Below are positions 9,017-17,979 of a DNA stretch of 57,130 bases, one piece after another. The stretch is taken from NCBI GenBank assembly GCA_023511585.1, contig JAIMBF010000010.1, forward strand, positions 1 to 57,130. Direction: 5' to 3'. This DNA comes from Terriglobia bacterium (GTDB taxonomy: Bacteria; Pseudomonadota; Alphaproteobacteria; Acetobacterales; Acetobacteraceae). The position numbers and the translations under genes are program-made. The notes beneath the pieces were generated by a model that was not told where the DNA came from, made no database searches, and was given only the letters and a program-made list of their open reading frames with translations. Every line of letters begins with the position of its first letter. Position 1 is the stretch's first letter.

Positions 9017-10024
9017 TCATGCGAACATGGCGGCGATGGCAGCAGGATCAACCTCCTCCACGCTTGCCGCACTCCAGCGCGGGTTACGATCCTTATCCAC
9101 CACCATTGCGCGCACGCCTTCGGCAAAATCCGGGTGCCGGCTGACATGGCGGCTTAAAGCGAGCTCGGTTTTCAGGCATTGGGCAAGCTCGGAATGAACG
9201 CCGCGCCGCAAAATCTCGAACGACCAAAGCAAGGAAGCGGGGGAAGCGCGGCGCATGGCGGTCAGCGCTTGGCGGGCGAATTCCGTCTCTTCCGCAGCCA
9301 AGGCAGCGAGAATGGCCACGACGCTTTCCGCTCCAAAGCAGCGGTCGATGCAGGCACGATGGGGCGCCAACGAAAACGGCGGCAGCTTTTCCGCAAAAGC
9401 GGCAATGACTGCCACACCGTCTTCGGCCATTGCGGCGGCTAAAGCCGAAAGACGCTCATGCGGCACGAAATGGGTAGCCAAACCCGCATGCACCGCATCG
9501 GCGCCCAGTAGGCGCGCACCGGTGAGGCCGAGATAAAAGCCGAGCTTGCCCGGCAGGCGGGGAAGGAAATAGCTTGCCCCGATATCGGGGAAAAAGCCGA
9601 TACCCGTTTCCGGCATGGCAAATTCCGCCGATTCGGTAGCAACCCGGTAACGGCCATGGACGGAAACGCCGATCCCGCCACCCATGCAGATGCCGTCGAT
9701 CAGCGCGACATAGGGCTTCGGGTACTCGGCAATCGTGCGGTTGAGGGCATATTCCGCGGCGAAGAATTCTTCGACGGCTTCTGCATCGCCCGCCAGTGCC
9801 GCGTTGCGAACGGCCCGAATGTCGCCGCCGGCGCAAAACGCCCGGTTGCCGGCCCCCTCGATCAAGACCGCGTGCACGGAAGGGTCATCGCGCCATTCCG
9901 CGAGCGCGCGGTCGATCAATCGCACCATCTCTAAAGTGAGCGCGTTCAGGGCCTTGGGCCGGTTGAGCAAAAGCCGTCCGACGCGACCGTCTCGAATGGC
10001 AACAACGCTGGGTTCGAGGTTCAT
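9017..10024 (-). CDS. Enoyl-CoA hydratase/isomerase family protein, 3-hydroxyisobutyryl-CoA hydrolase-like
   Basis: A 335-residue crotonase-fold protein. Length and motifs fit 3-hydroxyisobutyryl-CoA hydrolase, which releases 3-hydroxyisobutyrate in valine degradation: the oxyanion-hole strand GNRAFCAGGDIRAV, the GICMGGGIGVSVHGRYRV segment and the PETGIGFFPDIGASYFLPR loop. The C-terminal ECH_2-type extension, with SRHPDFAEGVRA and a DKDRNPRWS end, is also characteristic. The start at ATG 10024 begins MNLEPSVVAIRDG. No other valine-degradation genes are adjacent, so the assignment rests on sequence alone; an enoyl-CoA hydratase of related type is the alternative. Confidence 0.85.
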   Translation of the reverse strand: MNLEPSVVAIRDGRVGRLLLNRPKALNALTLEMVRLIDRALAEWRDDPSVHAVLIEGAGNRAFCAGGDIRAVRNAALAGDAEAVEEFFAAEYALNRTIAEYPKPYVALIDGICMGGGIGVSVHGRYRVATESAEFAMPETGIGFFPDIGASYFLPRLPGKLGFYLGLTGARLLGADAVHAGLATHFVPHERLSALAAAMAEDGVAVIAAFAEKLPPFSLAPHRACIDRCFGAESVVAILAALAAEETEFARQALTAMRRASPASLLWSFEILRRGVHSELAQCLKTELALSRHVSRHPDFAEGVRAMVVDKDRNPRWSAASVEEVDPAAIAAMFA

Positions 10025-10136
10025 CCGAAATCCCCCTTGCAAGGACGCGGCCCTATACCCGCTCCGGCTTGCCGCGGGAAGCGGGGGGTGAGCCGGATTT
10101 GGAATCTCTCAACGCTTTCCTGCTTTGCTGGAAAGC

Positions 10137-11510
10137 ATGTCCCATTCTGCCGAAGCCCTTCCCCGGTTACCGCCTTCTCAAAGCGAGGCGCCTCTCCTGT
10201 TGACAAAACCTGTTTCGGCGCTGCTGCGCGAAGGCGGGGATGCCCGGCTTGCGCTGGACCCGAAGACCAAGCGGGATCGCTACGGCACGGCAGCCGTGCC
10301 CCGTCCGGCGCTTCGCTTCGGCTCCTGCACGGCCTCCACGGTGACGGTTCGGGGTTATCTTGCCGCAGAGCGCTTTCGCCGGAAGCTGCTGGCCGATGCC
10401 GCCCGGATGGGTTTGCATGCAACGCTCGCCGCGGCCACGGCATTCGTGGAGCAAGAAATTCTGCGCTTCTACGCCGTGGAAAACCTCGCGCACTGCGTGC
10501 TTGCCCCGTCGGGGACGGATGCCATCGGTCTCGGCACGCGCTTGCTCGCGGCGGCTCTTGGTCAGCCGCTGGCAAAGGTGATCATGATGGCCGAGGAAGA
10601 AACCGGCCGCCTCGTGCCGCAAGCGGTGCATGCAGCCGCCGCCCCTGCAAACTTGCATCATATCCCCTTGCGGTCGCCGGACGGCATGCCGCGCGAGCCC
10701 GACAAAGTGGCGGAGGATTGCGCCGACCACATCGGCCCCGGTTCCGGCCCCGTCTTGCTTCACCTGATCGATTGCTCCAAAACCGGGCTCACGGCGCCTC
10801 TTCCAAAAGATGCCGCCGCCTTGCAGGCGAGTTTTGCCGGGCTCGAGGTGATGGTGGACGCCTGCCAGGCAAGGCTCTCGGCGGCAGCTCTGCAGGATTA
10901 CCTCGCCCGCGGTTGGCTGGTGGCGTTGACCGGCTCGAAGTTCTTCGGCGGGCCGCCGTTCTCCGGCGCGCTGCTGATTCCCAAAGCGCGTCGGTTCCGG
11001 CTTGGGCCGAGGGCACCGGCAAACCCCGGCCTGCTTTGCCGATGGGCTGCAGCGTTGGCGGAAATGGGCCATTTTCAGGCAATTCCACAGGCAGCGTTTG
11101 CCTCCAAGCTGCACGGCCTCAAGAACACCTTACACCGCTATGCGGCAAGCCATTCGTCGATCGTGCTTCTCCCCACGTTCAAGCGGGAAGGGGATACCGG
11201 CAATTGGGGGCAAACAATTTTCACTTTGGCTTTGCGCCACCCGCTCCACCCCGAGCGCTTCCTGCAAAATGACCAGCTTCACGTGATTTATCGGGCCATG
11301 GGTAAGGATGGGCTCGGACGGCAAAACCACGCTTTTCCGGCTTGCGAAATCGGACAGCCGGTCATGGCAGGCGCAGTGCCGGCGCTTCGCATTGCCTTCG
11401 GGGCTACGCTGGAGAGTGAAGCCGACCTGTTGGTCTGCCTGGAAAAGCTTGTCTGGGCAAGAGACCGGATTGTCGAAGCCCCATCCCGCCGATCGGCTTT
11501 CGTGCAGTGA
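10137..11510 (+). CDS. PLP-dependent aminotransferase-fold protein of unrecognised subfamily
   Basis: I do not recognise the exact family, but the 457-residue protein has the hallmarks of fold-type I PLP enzymes. These are a glycine/serine cofactor-binding turn (APSGTDAI, 123-130), the aspartate that pairs with the pyridine nitrogen in MVDACQAR (D241), and a Schiff-base lysine candidate K268 in LTGSKFFGGPPFSGALL. The motif around K268 resembles the cysteine-desulfurase/class V group. The ATG at 10137 has GGAAAG upstream; TTG 10125 in frame is possible. Its stop codon directly abuts the stop of the convergent molybdopterin-domain gene. Neighbours are a molybdopterin-domain protein and a molbindin, suggesting but not proving a link to sulfur or molybdenum cofactor chemistry. 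Confidence 0.7.
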   Translation: MSHSAEALPRLPPSQSEAPLLLTKPVSALLREGGDARLALDPKTKRDRYGTAAVPRPALRFGSCTASTVTVRGYLAAERFRRKLLADAARMGLHATLAAATAFVEQEILRFYAVENLAHCVLAPSGTDAIGLGTRLLAAALGQPLAKVIMMAEEETGRLVPQAVHAAAAPANLHHIPLRSPDGMPREPDKVAEDCADHIGPGSGPVLLHLIDCSKTGLTAPLPKDAAALQASFAGLEVMVDACQARLSAAALQDYLARGWLVALTGSKFFGGPPFSGALLIPKARRFRLGPRAPANPGLLCRWAAALAEMGHFQAIPQAAFASKLHGLKNTLHRYAASHSSIVLLPTFKREGDTGNWGQTIFTLALRHPLHPERFLQNDQLHVIYRAMGKDGLGRQNHAFPACEIGQPVMAGAVPALRIAFGATLESEADLLVCLEKLVWARDRIVEAPSRRSAFVQ

Positions 11511-12041
11511 TTATTCCACAACGATTGTTGCCACGTTCCGGACGCTTCGGCCCCCGCGCTTATCGCCGGGAACGATCAGCCGCAGCTCCTGTTTGGGAAG
11601 TCTCTCGCCATCTTTGCGATAGGCGAGGATCACGCGCTTTCCTTCAAACTCGGGGTCGATTTCCCCCATGGCAAGGGCGACCGTGTAACCGTCGTGTCCG
11701 ATGAGCTTCACCACGCTGCCCACCCGGCTGCGCGGCTTGGCCGGATCAAAAGCTTGCGCTTTCGCCAGCACGTCCCAGAGCAAGGGGCCGGTGTAGGTCG
11801 CCGTCTCCTCTCCGTGCATGCTGTGGAAGGAAACGCGAACGTCCATCGCCGGCATTTTTTCGATGTCTGCCAGCGAAAGACGGAGCTCGCTTCCGAGTTT
11901 ACTCTTGACTGTTACCTCCGAGGTCGCGGCAGCGGCAGCCGCGGAGGGCTGCTCGGCATAAGCCGTTCTTGCCGGGCATGCCAAGCCAAGCGCAAAGCAC
12001 GAATAGAGCAATGCCCCGAACAGAAGCGGGCGCTGCGGCAT
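11511..12041 (-). CDS. Exported small molybdopterin-binding-domain (sulfite-oxidase-like) protein
   Basis: The 176-residue product begins with a Sec-type signal peptide (hydrophobic LLFGALLYSCFALGLAC, predicted cleavage near AYAEQ). The rest resembles the short stand-alone form of the oxidoreductase molybdopterin-binding domain: LSLADIEKMPAMDV, TGPLLWDVL, and the end segment LRLIVPGDKRGGRSVRNV. It lacks the cysteine-bearing cofactor loop of full sulfite oxidases and is far shorter, so it may not hold cofactor. It lies three bases downstream of the molbindin gene on the same strand, so the two are an operon and a periplasmic molybdenum-related role is plausible. Confidence 0.75.
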   Translation of the reverse strand: MPQRPLLFGALLYSCFALGLACPARTAYAEQPSAAAAAATSEVTVKSKLGSELRLSLADIEKMPAMDVRVSFHSMHGEETATYTGPLLWDVLAKAQAFDPAKPRSRVGSVVKLIGHDGYTVALAMGEIDPEFEGKRVILAYRKDGERLPKQELRLIVPGDKRGGRSVRNVATIVVE

Positions 12042-12044
12042 GGA

Positions 12045-12254
12045 TTAATCCTTGGCGACCATCACGTCGGAAGCCTTGATCACCGCAACCGCGTCATCGC
12101 CCACTTTCAGGTTCAATTCATCCACCGCTTCGTTGGTGATCGAAGAGGTGATGATGATCCCGTGGCCGACATCAATGCGCACGTGCGAGGTTGTCGCGCC
12201 TTTTTGGACAGCGACAACCTTACCCTTGAGCTGATTTCGAGCACTGAGTTTCAT
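12045..12254 (-). CDS. mop: Molbindin (Mop / TOBE domain molybdenum-pterin binding protein)
   Basis: A 69-residue single TOBE (Mop) domain protein that in its family binds molybdate or tungstate oxyanions as an oligomer and acts as a cytoplasmic store or sensor. Typical sequence is visible: MKLSARNQLKGKV at the start, then GATTSHVRIDVG and ITSSITNEAVDELNLKVGD, ending in VIKASDVMVAKD. It is the first gene of a two-gene unit with the exported molybdopterin-domain protein. No modABC transporter genes are in the window. The moaC-moeA cofactor genes lie about 9 kb away on the other strand. Confidence 0.9.
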   Translation of the reverse strand: MKLSARNQLKGKVVAVQKGATTSHVRIDVGHGIIITSSITNEAVDELNLKVGDDAVAVIKASDVMVAKD

Positions 12255-12337
12255 GGCAACCGCTTGTCCTCTCTAGAAAATGCAGCAGGCGAATAGGCCG
12301 ATTTTGCCCGCACGATGACTCCGCCGGCCGCTTGCCG

Positions 12338-13789
12338 TCAAACACCATCGCGGAAGACAGGCGGCGGCTCAAACCGGCGCCAATGCCGTTCCAAAAGCCG
12401 CGCGACGGCAAGAGTGGTCTGATCCCCATAATACGGGCCGACGACTTGGACACCTACCGGCAAACCGGCACGGGTAAGCCCGAGCGGTGCAGCGGTGGCC
12501 GGCAAGTGGAAGCCGCAGGTGATCCCCGGCCAGAACAGCATATCGTTGTAGGCAATCTCCTTCCCGTTCACCACAACACGCCGCTCCCGGGTCGGAGTAT
12601 CCAACGCATGGAGGAAAGCAGGCGTGCCGATCACCGGGCAGAGCAGCACGTCCCATTCTTGAAAAAACGCCCCCCATGCACGGCGGAAGCGGATGCGGGT
12701 TTCGTGGTCGGCAAGCCATGCGCGATGGGAAGGATCGTAGCTCCGATCCGTAATCGCATCCGCGCTCACGTCGTCCGCAGCGCGCGCTTCTGCCCGTGCA
12801 CGCGCGGCGGCGAGCTCCTCTTCGCTGAACCTCCCTCCCAGCGCGGCCGCAAGCAGCCGAAGGTAAAGGTGATAAGCGGTTTTGGGGTCGAAAGCGGGCC
12901 GCGCCGTGAAATTCACTCTCGCACCCTGCTTGCGCAAGAACCGGCCGAGAGTCTCGATCAATTCCGTAATTTCCGCATCGGTTTCCGTCGCCTGGTCGTG
13001 CGACCAAACGGCCACGCGCAGCCCCTCGAAAGTCCTCGCTCGCGGCGGCGGCAAGCGCGGGCGGAACTCGGCTTGCACCGGATCCGGCCCCGCGATCAGG
13101 TCGAGTACGAGGCTAAGATCCTCCGCAGAACGGGCGAGCGGGCCGATAACGGAAATATCGGTCATGGCGACCGCGCCCTTCAGCGAATGGCCGAGCGGCG
13201 AACAAAGACCCCAGCTCGGTTTGTGGCCGAAGACGCCGCAGGCATGCGCCGGCTGGCGGATGGAGCCGCCGATATCGCTGCCGAGCTCCAGGCCGGTCAG
13301 TCCGGCGGCGAGAGCTGCCGCCGCTCCGCCCGACGAACCGCCCGGCGAGCGCGCAGGATCCCAAGGGTTTTTCGTCACGCCGTAGACCCTATTGTAACTC
13401 TGCCAATCCGCGAGAAGTTTCGGCACGTTGGTCTTGCCGAAGATGATGGCTCCGGCCGCTTTGAGCCTTTGCACGGCAAGCGCATCTTGGGTTGGGATAT
13501 TCTCGCGCGCCTCCGGCAGACCCCAAGTGGTGGGCAGCCCCGCAACATCGAAGCTTTCCTTAACCGTCATCGGCACGCCGTGCAGAGGCCCGATCCGGCT
13601 GCGCTTGCGATCCAGCGCGCGTGCCTCACTCCGGGCACGATCAAAGTCTCGCACCACCACCGCGTTCAATTCCGAATCGATCTGCTCGATCCGTTTGATG
13701 AAATAGTCGAGCAATTCCAGGCAGCCGATCTCTCGACGTTCGATTTTGCGTGCAAGCTGTTTCGCGGATGCAAAGGCAAGCTCGGCCAT
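12338..13789 (-). CDS. Amidase (amidase signature family)
   Basis: A 483-residue amidase-signature hydrolase, expected to cleave a C-N amide bond of an unknown substrate. The Ser-cisSer-Lys triad is intact: K77 in GVPMTVKESFD, S152 in SPGGSSGGAAAAL and S176 in GSDIGGSIRQPA. I used the ATG at 13789 because a good AAGGAG site sits just before it and MAELAFASAKQLA is a usual amidase N-terminus. It is not GatA by context, because gatB/gatC are absent. It lies 52 bases downstream of anmK on the same strand and 83 bases upstream of the molbindin. Confidence 0.9.
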   Translation of the reverse strand: MAELAFASAKQLARKIERREIGCLELLDYFIKRIEQIDSELNAVVVRDFDRARSEARALDRKRSRIGPLHGVPMTVKESFDVAGLPTTWGLPEARENIPTQDALAVQRLKAAGAIIFGKTNVPKLLADWQSYNRVYGVTKNPWDPARSPGGSSGGAAAALAAGLTGLELGSDIGGSIRQPAHACGVFGHKPSWGLCSPLGHSLKGAVAMTDISVIGPLARSAEDLSLVLDLIAGPDPVQAEFRPRLPPPRARTFEGLRVAVWSHDQATETDAEITELIETLGRFLRKQGARVNFTARPAFDPKTAYHLYLRLLAAALGGRFSEEELAAARARAEARAADDVSADAITDRSYDPSHRAWLADHETRIRFRRAWGAFFQEWDVLLCPVIGTPAFLHALDTPTRERRVVVNGKEIAYNDMLFWPGITCGFHLPATAAPLGLTRAGLPVGVQVVGPYYGDQTTLAVARLLERHWRRFEPPPVFRDGV

Positions 13790-13841
13790 GCTCTCTTCTC
13801 CTTCGTCAGCGGAGCATGTGCAGCCGAAACGGCTTTGCTCG

Positions 13842-14909
13842 TCAAGGATAGGCAACACGCCCGCCGCAGCAGGGCTCCGAAACGCCGGTGGTCTCCGGAA
13901 AGGACAGCGGCAACCCGGCCAGCGCGCGGACGGCGAGAAAGCCGAAGCATTGCGCTTCCAATGCATCACCGTCCCAACCCACGGCTTCCACCGGTTCCAC
14001 AGGCGCCCCGAGTCGCGCCCGAAGCGCGTCCATCAGAGCCGGGTTGCGCCGCCCGCCGCCGCAGACCAACCACCGCCGCACCGGCGCAGGCAGGGGCGCG
14101 ATGGCAACCGCCTCTGCAATAAAGGCCACAAGCGTGGCCGCGCCATCCTCCGGCGAAAGAAGGTCCAGTCCGCTTTCCGCAATGACGGAGGCAAAGTCTT
14201 CGCGGTCGAGGGATTTCGGCGGCGGACGGCGGAAATACGGATGCGAAAGCAGCCGGGCGCAAATATCCCACGCCACGCGCCCTCGGCGCGCCAGCATGCC
14301 GTCACGATCACACGGAATACCTGTATGACGCATCGCCCAGTCATCCAGCGGCGCATTTCCGGGGCCGGTATCGCAGGCAAGAATTTCGCCGCGCGTGCCG
14401 AGAAACGTGAGATTGGCCACACCGCCGATATTCAGCACCGCCAGCGGCTTTTCCAATTCCGCCGCCAAAGCCGCATGAAAGACCGGCGCAAGAGGGGCAC
14501 CCTCCCCTCCTCGGCTCACATCGGCCGTGCGAAAATCATGCACAACCCGCAGCCCTGTGGCACGCGCCAAGGCTTGCGCATCGCCGATTTGCCACGTGCG
14601 CCGAAGCTTCGGCAGATGCAGAATGGTTTGGCCATGAAAACCGATCAGGTCGGCTGAAACGCCGAGTTCCGCCACCGCTTCGGCATGGTAGAACGCAAGC
14701 TCTGCGGCAATTTTGGCGACCTCCGGGTCATCGGCTGCCAAACTCGGGGCTTTGGCGATAAGGCTTCGAAGCGCAGCGCGGAACTCTTGGGGGTACGGCT
14801 TGGTCAGCGCGGGGCCGAAACGCGCCACGCGAACGCCGTCGGTTTCGATCCATGCGGCATCCACCCCATCCAGCGAGGTGCCGCTCATCAGCCCGATCGC
14901 GCGCAGCAT
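13842..14909 (-). CDS. anmK: Anhydro-N-acetylmuramic acid kinase AnmK
   Basis: AnmK cleaves the 1,6-anhydro ring of anhydroMurNAc and phosphorylates it to MurNAc-6-phosphate during peptidoglycan recycling. The 355-residue protein starts with the diagnostic GLMSGTSLDGVDAAW phosphate-binding motif. It continues with LIGFHGQTILH, VLNIGGVANLTFL and ACDTGPGNAPLDDW, all standard for the family, and the C-terminal half has LVCGGGRRNPALMDAL. The start is ATG 14909. It is divergent from tyrS across 67 bases, the usual tyrS-anmK arrangement in proteobacteria. Confidence 0.95.
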   Translation of the reverse strand: MLRAIGLMSGTSLDGVDAAWIETDGVRVARFGPALTKPYPQEFRAALRSLIAKAPSLAADDPEVAKIAAELAFYHAEAVAELGVSADLIGFHGQTILHLPKLRRTWQIGDAQALARATGLRVVHDFRTADVSRGGEGAPLAPVFHAALAAELEKPLAVLNIGGVANLTFLGTRGEILACDTGPGNAPLDDWAMRHTGIPCDRDGMLARRGRVAWDICARLLSHPYFRRPPPKSLDREDFASVIAESGLDLLSPEDGAATLVAFIAEAVAIAPLPAPVRRWLVCGGGRRNPALMDALRARLGAPVEPVEAVGWDGDALEAQCFGFLAVRALAGLPLSFPETTGVSEPCCGGRVAYP

Positions 14910-14976
14910 TTCCTCCACACCCCGCCTATGCTAGCCCACAGGAGACACAAATATTCCTTCTGGAGCCCTTTACGCC

Positions 14977-16221
14977 ATGCCCCGGAGTGCGTTTTTGCAG
15001 GAAGCCGAAGCGCGAGGCTTTGTTTTTCAGTGCACCGATCTCGAAGCGCTGGACGCAGCGCTCTCGGAAGGGTGCATGCCTGCTTATATCGGGTTTGACT
15101 GCACCGCCTCCAGCCTGCATGTCGGTTCGCTCGTGCAAATTATGATGCTGCGCCTGCTGCAGCGGGCCGGCCACAAACCCGTGGTCTTGTTGGGCGGGGG
15201 CACGACACGCATCGGCGATCCTTCCGGCAAGGATGAATCCCGCCAGCTTTTGAGCGATGCGGAAATTGCCGCCAACATGGCCGGCATCCGCCGCGTCTTC
15301 GATCGTTTCTTGCACTTCGGCTCCGGCGAAACCGATGCGATTGTCGTCAACAATGCGGATTGGCTCGATCAACTCGGCTACATCCCGCTGCTGCGCGACG
15401 TGGGAACCCATTTCACGATCAACCGCATGCTGACCTTCGATTCGGTGCGCCTGCGGCTGGAACGCGAGCACCCGCTGACGTTTCTGGAATTCAACTACAT
15501 GATCCTGCAAGCCTATGATTTCCGTGAGCTCTATCGGCGCTATGGCGTGCGGCTGCAAATGGGCGGGGCGGATCAGTGGGGAAACATCGTTTGCGGCGTG
15601 GAGCTCGGCCGTCGGACCGATGGCGCAACATTGTTCGGCCTCACTTCGCCGCTGATCACCACCGCTTCCGGCGCAAAGATGGGCAAAACCGCCCAAGGAG
15701 CGGTTTGGCTCACGGCGGATCGGCTTTCGCCTTACGATTACTGGCAATACTGGCGCAATGTGGACGATGCCGATACCGGCCGTTTCTTGCGTCTGTTCAC
15801 CGAGCTGCCGCTTGCGGAAATTGCGCGCCTAGAAGCGCTGCAAGGTGCGGAGATCAACGAAGCCAAGAAAATTCTGGCCACCGAGGCAACCGCCCTCGCG
15901 CACGGCCGCGAAGCGGCGGAAGCGGCGGCCGAGACCGCGCGGCGCACCTTCGAGGAAGGCGAAGCCGCCGAAAGCCTGCCCACCGTAAATCTGCCCCGAG
16001 CGGAACTCGAGCAAGGAATCCCCGCTTTTCGGCTATTCGCTCTGGCCGGCCTGGCGCCCAGCAATAGCGAGGCAAGGCGGCTGATCCGCGGTGGCGGGGC
16101 GCGGGTGAACGATAACGTGATCACCGACGAGGCGATGCTGATCGGCACGGAGGCGCTGCATCACGGCGCGATTAAGCTCTCTGCGGGGCGCAAGCATCAT
16201 CGGCTTATTCGGCCGGTGTAA
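14977..16221 (+). CDS. tyrS: Tyrosyl-tRNA synthetase
   Basis: A 414-residue class I aminoacyl-tRNA synthetase charging tRNA-Tyr. The HIGH-type motif is HVGS at 48-51, following GFDCTASSL; the KMSKS-type motif is KMGKT starting at residue 234; YMILQAYDF and the [10 protein letters not shown] tyrosine-pocket segment are present. The C-terminus is an S4-like RNA-binding domain ([17 protein letters not shown]). Start [14 protein letters not shown] at ATG 14977. It is divergently placed to anmK. The carboxymuconolactone-decarboxylase-like gene follows after 23 bases. Confidence 0.97.
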   Translation: MPRSAFLQEAEARGFVFQCTDLEALDAALSEGCMPAYIGFDCTASSLHVGSLVQIMMLRLLQRAGHKPVVLLGGGTTRIGDPSGKDESRQLLSDAEIAANMAGIRRVFDRFLHFGSGETDAIVVNNADWLDQLGYIPLLRDVGTHFTINRMLTFDSVRLRLEREHPLTFLEFNYMILQAYDFRELYRRYGVRLQMGGADQWGNIVCGVELGRRTDGATLFGLTSPLITTASGAKMGKTAQGAVWLTADRLSPYDYWQYWRNVDDADTGRFLRLFTELPLAEIARLEALQGAEINEAKKILATEATALAHGREAAEAAAETARRTFEEGEAAESLPTVNLPRAELEQGIPAFRLFALAGLAPSNSEARRLIRGGGARVNDNVITDEAMLIGTEALHHGAIKLSAGRKHHRLIRPV

Positions 16222-16244
16222 ACTTATCGAGGGAGGAAGACATC

Positions 16245-16865
16245 ATGTACCACCACATGGCTCTTGCCGCTCTTTTTGTGCTCATTGTCGGAACCGCCCG
16301 CGCGCAGTCGCGTTTTCCCGAGCTCGATCCGGAACACATGACTCCGGCGCAACAACAAGTGGTGAAAAACATCACCTCCGGCCCGCGTCACGGCATGGCG
16401 GGGCCGTTCCAGGCCTGGCTGCGCAGCCCGGAGCTTGCCGATCGGCTCCAGCGTGTGGGCGAATATGTGCGCTTTCATACCAGCATCCCGCATCGGCTGA
16501 ACGAGCTTGCCATCCTCATCAACGCGCGGGAGTGGGATGCCGCTTTCGAATGGTATGCGCATTATAAAATCGCCATGCAGGCCGGGCTTTCGCCATCCAT
16601 TGCGGATGCCATCAATGCCCGCCGTCGTCCCGAAGGCATGAGCGCGGATGAGGCGCTGATCTACGATTTCTGTACCGAGCTCTATAAAAATCACGCGGTG
16701 AGCGACGCGACCTTCAACGCGGTCAAAGAGCGCTTCGGAGAGCAAGGTGTGGTGGATCTGCTCGGCGTGAACGGATACTATGCCGCCGTTTCCATGACAT
16801 TGAACGTCGCGCAAGTTCCGGCGCCGGATGATCCCTCTGTTCCCAAGTTGCTGCCGCGCGAATAA
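16245..16865 (+). CDS. Exported carboxymuconolactone decarboxylase (AhpD-like) family protein
   Basis: The 206-residue product begins with a signal peptide (hydrophobic MALAALFVLIVG, predicted cleavage after ARA), so it is probably periplasmic. The body matches carboxymuconolactone-decarboxylase-like proteins: the RLNELAILINAREW helix followed by EWYAHYKIAMQAGLS, which carries the conserved E and H of the family. No CxxC of AhpD peroxidase type is seen, so decarboxylase or an unknown activity is more likely. An AGGGAGGAAG site precedes the ATG. Its stop is four bases from the convergent stop of a Tat-exported amidohydrolase; both being exported suggests shared chemistry. Confidence 0.8.
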   Translation: MYHHMALAALFVLIVGTARAQSRFPELDPEHMTPAQQQVVKNITSGPRHGMAGPFQAWLRSPELADRLQRVGEYVRFHTSIPHRLNELAILINAREWDAAFEWYAHYKIAMQAGLSPSIADAINARRRPEGMSADEALIYDFCTELYKNHAVSDATFNAVKERFGEQGVVDLLGVNGYYAAVSMTLNVAQVPAPDDPSVPKLLPRE

Positions 16866-16869
16866 CCGC

Positions 16870-17823
16870 TCAGGCGCTCTTCGGGAAACCGTAAAGCTCC
16901 GCCGGATTGTCCACCAAAATCCGCTGCCGGGTTGCCTCGGCCGGTGCCCATTCGGCCAAAAGATCGAAGAGAAGCGCATCATCCGGCTTCTCCGTCGCCG
17001 TCGGATGCGGCCAGTCCGTTCCCCACACCATGCGCTCGGGCGCAAGGCGCACATAGGCTTTGGCCACGGCGCCGGTATCGGCATAAGAGGGCGGGCCGAT
17101 GCGTGTATCGATGTAAGCCCCTGAGAGCTTGACGTAAGCGCGACCTTTTTCCACCAATCCGGCGATGACGCGGAACGCCGGATGACGCACCCCCTCGGGC
17201 TGCGGCAACCGGCCCATATGGTCGAATACAAGAAGAACGGGCAGACGGGTCAGAACATTTTCGGCCGCGACGATTTGATCGCCCAACATATGCACCTGAA
17301 TATGCCAGCCCAGGGGGTGAATGCGTTGGGCAAGCGGCTCCATCATCTCCAGTGTGGTGGCGCCCGCCTGCACGAGATTGAACCGAATTCCCCTTACGCC
17401 GGCTCGGGCGAGGCTTTGCAGCTCCTCATCGGTGACTTGGGTATCGACAACAGCCACGCCGCGCGCGTTTGTTCCAAACTGCTCTAGGGAAACCACCAGG
17501 AGCCGGTTGTCCGTCCCGTAAGTCGAGGGCTGCACGACCACATGGCGCGTCAGACCAAGCCGCTGCTGGAGTTTGCGGTAATCGCTCACGCTGGCATCGG
17601 CCGGGCGCAAAACGGCACCCGGAGCAACCGGAAAACGGTGATCGTAGATATGGTGATGGCAGTCCGTGGCGTTTGCGGGGGCGGAGAGGCGCGGCCGTTC
17701 GTTGCCGGCAGAATAAGGCACGGTTTGCGCCTCTACCGCCCCGGGCATCATCGAAGCGGCAAGCCCCGCCGGGACCGCTTGCAGCACGACGCGGCGAGGC
17801 CAAGATGTGGCATGATGCATCAT
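16870..17823 (-). CDS. Tat-exported amidohydrolase (2-pyrone-4,6-dicarboxylate hydrolase-like)
   Basis: A 317-residue TIM-barrel metal hydrolase of the amidohydrolase_2 / LigI-like group. The metal motif H-H-H appears in ATDCHHHIYDHRFP, and the late aspartate in VWGTDWPHPT. The N-terminus has a twin-arginine signal (SWPRRVVLQ followed by a hydrophobic stretch and AVEAQT), so it is exported folded. Two ATG codons are adjacent; the first (17823) follows GGGGGAGGAT. LigI-type enzymes open lactone rings of aromatic breakdown products, which would fit the neighbouring carboxymuconolactone-decarboxylase-like gene. A decayed copy of its 5' end lies at 18543-18765. Confidence 0.82.
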   Translation of the reverse strand: MMHHATSWPRRVVLQAVPAGLAASMMPGAVEAQTVPYSAGNERPRLSAPANATDCHHHIYDHRFPVAPGAVLRPADASVSDYRKLQQRLGLTRHVVVQPSTYGTDNRLLVVSLEQFGTNARGVAVVDTQVTDEELQSLARAGVRGIRFNLVQAGATTLEMMEPLAQRIHPLGWHIQVHMLGDQIVAAENVLTRLPVLLVFDHMGRLPQPEGVRHPAFRVIAGLVEKGRAYVKLSGAYIDTRIGPPSYADTGAVAKAYVRLAPERMVWGTDWPHPTATEKPDDALLFDLLAEWAPAEATRQRILVDNPAELYGFPKSA

Positions 17824-17907
17824 ATCCTCCCCCTCACGGCATGGGCTTGCCGGATGAAATTTGTGCGTGGGCAAATCGGATCCGTTGACCACAAACCGGC
17901 CGCCGCG
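17807..17907. repeat. 101-bp direct repeat, copy 1 (start region and upstream of amidohydrolase gene)
   Basis: Bases 17807-17907 and 18665-18765 align without gaps over 101 bases and differ at only four positions by my reading. Copy 1 covers the first codons, ribosome site and upstream region of the amidohydrolase gene and ends between a TTGACC -35-like hexamer and the position expected for a -10. Weaker homology extends further into the gene (about 17515 onward), with an internal deletion in copy 2. Confidence 0.9.
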
Positions 17908-17979
17908 TCAAAATCCTTTAGCTTGATTTTGAGCGCAATTCCGAAGGCCGCCTGCCGTTCTGACCGAGAATAAAGACCA

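Noticed and set aside
10037-11272. 411-codon plus-strand frame overlapping the PLP enzyme
   Set aside because: The overlapping frame at 10137-11510 has PLP-enzyme motifs; this one is Arg/Ala/Gly-rich with no conserved pattern.
12338-13789. GatA subunit of the Glu-tRNA amidotransferase
   Set aside because: It has the amidase triad, but gatB and gatC are absent and the specific GatA context is missing, so a generic amidase is the safer call.
12332-14122. 596-codon plus-strand frame opposite the amidase and anmK
   Set aside because: It spans two well-supported genes on the other strand and its translation has no domain resemblance.
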